Shown in pieces: positions 24,155-26,627 of a stretch of 26,627 bases of DNA. The notes under the pieces were generated by a model. The model saw nothing but the letters and a program-made list of their open reading frames with translations, was not told where the DNA came from and searched no databases. Each line of letters starts with the position of its first letter. Position 1 is the first letter of the stretch. Location: positions 1-26,627 of the forward strand of contig JAUPVI010000002.1 in NCBI GenBank assembly GCA_030917105.1, given 5' to 3'. The DNA comes from Candidatus Babelota bacterium. GTDB lineage: Bacteria > Babelota > Babeliae > Babelales > JAUPTZ01. Position numbers and translations under genes: made by a program.

Positions 24155-24193
24155 CATCTTTGCGACGCTTGCAAAGATGCGCACTGATGTGCG
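24155..24193. repeat. Two back-to-back perfect hairpins before the MCE gene
   Basis: CATCTTTGC-GACGCTT-GCAAAGATG (24155-24179, 9-bp stem, 7-base loop) is followed with no gap by CGCAC-TGAT-GTGCG (24180-24193, 5-bp stem, 4-base loop). AGCCAT (24152-24157) and ATGGCT (24222-24227) could also pair around the whole. There is no T-tract, so this is not a standard terminator. It fills much of the 137-base gap between gspK and the MCE gene (24107-24243), which holds no other feature. It is probably a REP-like intergenic element, an mRNA 3'-end stabiliser or an RNA structure in the MCE leader. Confidence 0.7.
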
Positions 24194-24243
24194 CTACTAA
24201 TGTGGATGGTATGCAGCTGAAATGGCTATAGAAAGGTAGAGTA

Positions 24244-25800
24244 GTGAAAACAGAGACCCGGGTTGGGATATTTGTTATCGGCGCCGTGCTGGTATTTTTG
24301 TATTTGAGCTTTAACATCGGCGCCTTACGTATCGATCAAAAAAATTATGATACGTACATCAGCTTTTTTGATGACACTGGTGGCCTTGATTTGAAGGCGG
24401 CAGTAAAAACATCCGGGGTACGTATCGGGTATGTTGAGGCCATTTATCTGCGTGAAGGTGGTAAGGCTGAAATTCATCTTAAGATTCTTAAAACATATAA
24501 ATTAGCACTTAACGCCTATGCTACGATTTCTCAAGAAACGTTGCTTGGAGGCAAAATTGTGGAACTCGACCAAGGGGATTTCTCAACTGGTATTCTTGCG
24601 CCAGGCACGACACTTGCTATGCCTGGAAAGTCTACTACGAGTGTGGGTGATTTGATTGATCAGTTTCGCGATATTGCGCAGAATGTTAGTGATATAGCTT
24701 ACTCTTTTAAGACCGTTTTTTCTTCTCGCGAAGGTCATCAGCAGTTAGAAAGCACATTGCGCAATGCCTCTGAAGCAGCAGAGAATATCGCTCATCTCTC
24801 TGATGTTGTTGATCGCATTGTAACGAAAAAAGAAGGAGCTATTAATACAACGATTGATAACTTAGATGATACGATGCGCGAATTGCGTAGCGGTGTGCCC
24901 AAGATTACTCGTGCAATTGATGAAACAGCCGCTGATATTCGCGCTAAAGTGGTCCCTGAAGTAGCTAAAGTTGGTCCAGCGTTTGAAACCATACAAGAAG
25001 CAGCTGTTCATGCAAAAGAAGGGTTTCGCGAGGCGGAACAGGTTATGGAAAAAATTAACACAGGTAAAGGTGTTGTTGGAAAGCTGATTAATGAAGATGA
25101 GGTATATGCCGATTTAAAGAAGACTATTCACGGGCTCAAAGAGTATGTGAGCCGTGTCGAGTCGCTGCAAATTTATATAGATATGCATAGCGAAACGCTC
25201 TTTAAGTATGCGCGGAATAAAGGATTCCTGGAAATGAAGATCCGCCCATCACATGATTATTTCTGGATGATTCAGATATGTAGTTCCGACTATGGTACGA
25301 TTGATCGCGAGATAGAGCAAATTATTCGTCGCGATAGTTATGGCAATATTCTTTCAACTACAACACTCACTGAGCCACAGCACAAGATTTGGCTTGCTGA
25401 TAGCGTTGAGCGTGTTACGCGTACAAAGAACACCTATACCTTGAGTGCGCAGTTTGGTAAGCGGTTTGACCGCTTGGTCTTGCGTGCAGGGCTTTTTGAG
25501 GGATTCTTTGGTGGTGCGGTCGATTATTATGTACCGCTTGATACCGATCTCGTTCATTGGGTAACCACCTTGGAAGCATATGATTTCCAGGGAGTGTTGC
25601 GCCTTGACGATAACCGTATGCACGTGAAGTGGATCAACAAAGTAATGTTTATGAAGAATCTTTATACTTGCTTTGGTATAGATGACATTGTCAGTCGTGG
25701 CAATGCAAGCCCATTTATTGGCTTTGGCTTGCGCTTTACTGACTCTGATCTTAAATATTTCTTATCACTCATTGCTGGTGCTAGTCCGTCGAACAAGTAG
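24244..25800 (+). CDS. MCE-domain (MlaD-like) lipid-transport protein with C-terminal barrel-like domain
   Basis: MCE proteins form hexameric rings that carry lipids between inner and outer membranes. The protein has 518 residues. Residues 8-26 are a single N-terminal membrane anchor (GIFVIGAVLVFLYLSFNIG). The MCE domain lies at about 36-112, with hallmark features SFFDDTGGLDLKAAVKTSGV, RIGYVEAIYL, AYATISQETLLGGKIVEL and PGTTL. Residues about 135-305 are a long helical, heptad-like stalk. Residues about 320-510 are beta-rich, including LVLRAGLFEGFFGGAVDYYV, NLYTCFGIDDI and PFIGFGLRFTDSDLKYFL; alternating strands and aromatic girdle residues suggest an outer-membrane barrel. Simple MlaD has about 180 residues, so this is a long, spanning type. 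The start is GTG with AAAGG upstream. No MlaE/MlaF genes are adjacent. Confidence 0.9.
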   Translation: MKTETRVGIFVIGAVLVFLYLSFNIGALRIDQKNYDTYISFFDDTGGLDLKAAVKTSGVRIGYVEAIYLREGGKAEIHLKILKTYKLALNAYATISQETLLGGKIVELDQGDFSTGILAPGTTLAMPGKSTTSVGDLIDQFRDIAQNVSDIAYSFKTVFSSREGHQQLESTLRNASEAAENIAHLSDVVDRIVTKKEGAINTTIDNLDDTMRELRSGVPKITRAIDETAADIRAKVVPEVAKVGPAFETIQEAAVHAKEGFREAEQVMEKINTGKGVVGKLINEDEVYADLKKTIHGLKEYVSRVESLQIYIDMHSETLFKYARNKGFLEMKIRPSHDYFWMIQICSSDYGTIDREIEQIIRRDSYGNILSTTTLTEPQHKIWLADSVERVTRTKNTYTLSAQFGKRFDRLVLRAGLFEGFFGGAVDYYVPLDTDLVHWVTTLEAYDFQGVLRLDDNRMHVKWINKVMFMKNLYTCFGIDDIVSRGNASPFIGFGLRFTDSDLKYFLSLIAGASPSNK

Positions 25801-25837
25801 TTTCTCTGAATATCTTGTATGGAATCGCGAGGCCTTT

Positions 25838-26299
25838 TCAGTTTGGGGGGGAAAGGAGCATGTCGATGCAGCCGGGACTGATGCTTCGAAGGTCTTTTAC
25901 CCAAGTACTGAGATTATGGGCTTTTACTAGTCCTCTCATGGTTTCTAGCTCGTCATCAGTAAAATTATGTGGTCTAGATTCGCGCTTGCATGTGTCCCAA
26001 AAATAAATAAAATTCAGTAGGAGTGCCTGAGTAAAGATTGGTTCTTCGTTCTTGTCGTAGGCCGAATATCGAACTGAACGGATGAAAAAGTCTTTATCTA
26101 TGCGGCTCATTATACTTTTTTCGCTACCTCGGATGCTGGTATACAAAAGGTCTCGCTTGCCATCCGCTTCTTCTCTTGTGATTGGGGCAATGAGGTATTC
26201 TTTGAACCGGGCACGCGCGGTTGCTATATCCTTTGTATTATCTGCTGGTGATAGAATAAATGTTGTGATAAGAGAAAGTAAAAATACAAAATATCTCAT
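25838..26299 (-). CDS. Small secreted protein of unknown function
   Basis: The product has 153 residues and is not recognised. The N-terminus is a signal peptide (MRYFVFLLSLITTFILSPAD, cut near residue 18-20). The mature part is charged and helical-looking, with no Cys pair or membrane segment beyond the signal; a central YFWDTCKRESRPHNF and a C-terminal Pro-rich end (SPPN) are its only notable stretches. A GGGGGA ribosome site lies about 7 bases upstream. It is convergent with the MCE gene (37 bases apart) and has a plausible promoter about 66 bases upstream of its start. Confidence 0.65.
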   Translation of the reverse strand: MRYFVFLLSLITTFILSPADNTKDIATARARFKEYLIAPITREEADGKRDLLYTSIRGSEKSIMSRIDKDFFIRSVRYSAYDKNEEPIFTQALLLNFIYFWDTCKRESRPHNFTDDELETMRGLVKAHNLSTWVKDLRSISPGCIDMLLSPPN

Positions 26300-26365
26300 G
26301 GCGCAGTCCCCCGACTAGTTGTGTAATGAGTGGCCGCTGTTTGGCGTGCCGCTCTGATCGGTCAA

Positions 26366-26394
26366 TATATAGCACATTTTGAGAGATGAGTCAT
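26366..26394 (-). promoter_or_regulatory. Candidate sigma-70-type promoter of the 153-residue protein gene
   Basis: On the minus strand ATGACT (26394-26389) and TATATA (26371-26366) are separated by 17 bases, a good match in spacing and partial match in sequence to the -35/-10 consensus. It reads towards the ATG at 26299. Confidence 0.4.
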
Positions 26395-26475
26395 TTTTGA
26401 CGGCGAATGCCATGATTCGTCGCTCTTACCACTCTGAGGCGCTTTCTGAGTCCAGAAGTGAGTGTGGACGAGTGG

Positions 26476-26627
26476 CTAGGCCTCGGCTATGCCGTCGTCA
26501 GTTCCTTGATCCTCTTCTTCGGTGAAGATGATGTTGGGTTGGTAGATTGGGGTGTAGATTGGGTGTAGGTAACTAGATTGATAGAGGTCGTTCATCTTGA
26601 AAACTCGCGGTAAAACAATACTTTTTG
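26476..26627 (-). CDS. C-terminal tail of an unidentified protein (gene cut by right edge)
   Basis: The minus strand is open from the window edge to TAG at 26476-26478, giving 49 visible residues. The tail is KSIVLPRVFKMNDLY, then a Tyr/Pro/Ile stretch (HPIYTPIYQPNI) and an acidic end (TEEEDQGTDDGIAEA). An ATG at residue 11 (26593-26595) has no ribosome site, so a longer gene entering from the right is more likely than a 39-residue one. The fragment is too short to name, and the call depends only on the open frame and the non-random, hydrophilic end. Between it and the next gene (26300-26475) I see only the promoter above. Confidence 0.4.
   Translation of the reverse strand, partial: KSIVLPRVFKMNDLYQSSYLHPIYTPIYQPNIIFTEEEDQGTDDGIAEA
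26542..26567 (-). repeat. Short direct repeats in the C-terminal tail fragment
   Basis: GTAGATTGGG occurs at 26542-26551 and 26554-26563, a 12-bp period, followed by a partial third copy GTGTAG. In the minus-strand reading this encodes the repeated Pro-Ile-Tyr steps of the partial gene. Confidence 0.55.

Noticed and set aside
26460..26510. GAGTGGCTAGGCCTCGGC stretch resembling part of a tRNA D-arm
   Set aside because: No acceptor stem, anticodon arm or T-arm can be built around it, and it lies in the end of an open frame.
1..26627. CRISPR arrays, rRNA genes, transposase genes and phage genes
   Set aside because: I looked for spaced repeats, rRNA-conserved stretches and transposase or integrase motifs and saw none.

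Overview
The window comes from a diderm (Gram-negative-type) bacterium. It encodes LolD-like, MCE/MlaD-like and outer-membrane barrel-like proteins, a type II secretion (T2SS) pseudopilin operon, and many Sec-signal proteins. Several large secreted proteins match no family I can name. Together with the paired Lon proteases and the lone Fic protein, this reminds me of a poorly characterised lineage such as the Dependentiae (TM6) group. That placement is a hypothesis from gestalt only; no rRNA or other decisive marker is present.

Layout. (1) 1-2719, minus strand: the 5' part of rpsA (ribosomal protein S1), a complete autoinhibited Fic AMP-transferase, and a bitopic membrane protein that may be a GspL/PilN-like platform component. 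(2) 2802-8609, minus strand: two adjacent Lon genes. The upstream one (6249-8609) is an ordinary LonA. The downstream one (2802-6182) is a 1126-residue variant with a signal-like N-terminus, two complete AAA+ modules and one C-terminal Lon protease domain. (3) 8754-9440, plus strand: a LolD-type ABC ATPase, divergent from lon. (4) 9473-19094: five secreted proteins of unknown function. They are a 686-residue coiled-coil protein (minus), a 923-residue propeller-like protein and a 430-residue barrel-like protein that form a two-gene operon (plus), a 677-residue Ala/Val/Pro-rich protein with a charged C-terminal helix (plus), and a 358-residue protein (minus). A strong bidirectional terminator separates the last two. 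(5) 19205-24106, plus strand: a compact gspF-G-H-I-J-K operon whose last four genes start by ATGA overlap or by a longer overlap with the gene before. (6) 24244-25800, plus strand: an MCE-domain protein with a helical stalk and a C-terminal beta-rich, barrel-like domain. (7) 25838-26627, minus strand: a small secreted protein and the C-terminal tail of a gene that enters from the right edge.

How it may fit together. Much of the window is envelope business: T2SS platform and pseudopilins, lipid transport (MCE), lipoprotein sorting (LolD), and several exported proteins that could be T2SS cargo or surface structures. The two Lon proteins point to expanded proteolytic quality control, one copy probably cytosolic and one apparently membrane-associated. 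The most unusual items are the tandem-AAA+ Lon, the MCE-barrel protein, the secreted propeller/barrel gene pair, and a dispersed palindromic repeat translated in frame within the gspJ prepilin leader.
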